Source: Propionibacteriaceae bacterium (GTDB lineage: Bacteria; Actinomycetota; Actinomycetes; Propionibacteriales; Propionibacteriaceae). From it: a stretch of DNA of 5,773 nt. The translations under genes were made by a program, and so were the position numbers. Within the stretch, counting starts at the first letter, position 1. The number at the start of each line of letters is the position of its first letter. Shown in pieces: positions 5,773 to 5,773 of this stretch. The notes below the pieces were generated by a model, which did no database searches, was not told the origin of the DNA, and saw only the letters and a program-made list of their open reading frames with translations. The stretch covers positions 1-5,773 of the forward strand of contig WRGV01000038.1 in the NCBI GenBank assembly GCA_009787035.1, written 5' to 3'.

Positions 5773-5773
5773 G

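Noticed and set aside
1..5773. CRISPR arrays, tRNA or rRNA genes, integrase or transposase genes
   Set aside because: No regularly spaced direct repeats, tRNA-like cloverleaf or CCA ends, rRNA motifs or recombinase motifs were seen on either strand.

Overview
The window is G+C-rich bacterial DNA with dense gene packing, GTG starts, apparently leaderless starts (a -10-like hexamer six bases before the start codon) and a TGATG gene junction. This points to an actinobacterium. The gene mix would suit Propionibacteriaceae or a relative, but nothing here fixes genus or species.

Layout: (i) Bases 1-201 hold the proline-rich, heptad-repeat tail of a protein that starts outside the window. Its stop codon overlaps the start of a 12-helix MFS exporter of the TetA/DHA1 type (201-1475, +). 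(ii) Bases 1476-3351 form an islet of lower G+C in which every recognisable gene lies on the minus strand: an Nmad2 gene (2594-3304), an Nmad3 gene coupled to it by a 4-base ATGA overlap (1785-2597), and further downstream the collapsed relic of a DUF4143-type AAA ATPase (1504-1704). In the relic the P-loop end is joined directly to the C-terminal end. (iii) A divergent pair of ordinary chromosomal genes follows: a DedA/VTT-domain membrane protein (3352-4209, -) and a complete one-chain iron-sulfur L-serine ammonia-lyase, sdaA (4384-5772, +). The 174-base gap between them contains an imperfect 21-base inverted repeat with an extra hairpin inside it.

The most interesting content is the Nmad2-Nmad3 pair. 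These two families were named from comparative genomics as 'nucleotide modification associated' domains, and I know of no demonstrated biochemical activity for either. Here they form a compact two-gene unit with its own apparent promoter, placed between the MFS gene and dedA, which would otherwise be convergent neighbours. The unit looks like a horizontally acquired cassette for nucleic-acid modification or defence, but that function is inferred. The flanking genes (efflux, membrane homeostasis, serine catabolism) show no functional link to it.

Functional assignments come from motif recognition by eye, with no database search.
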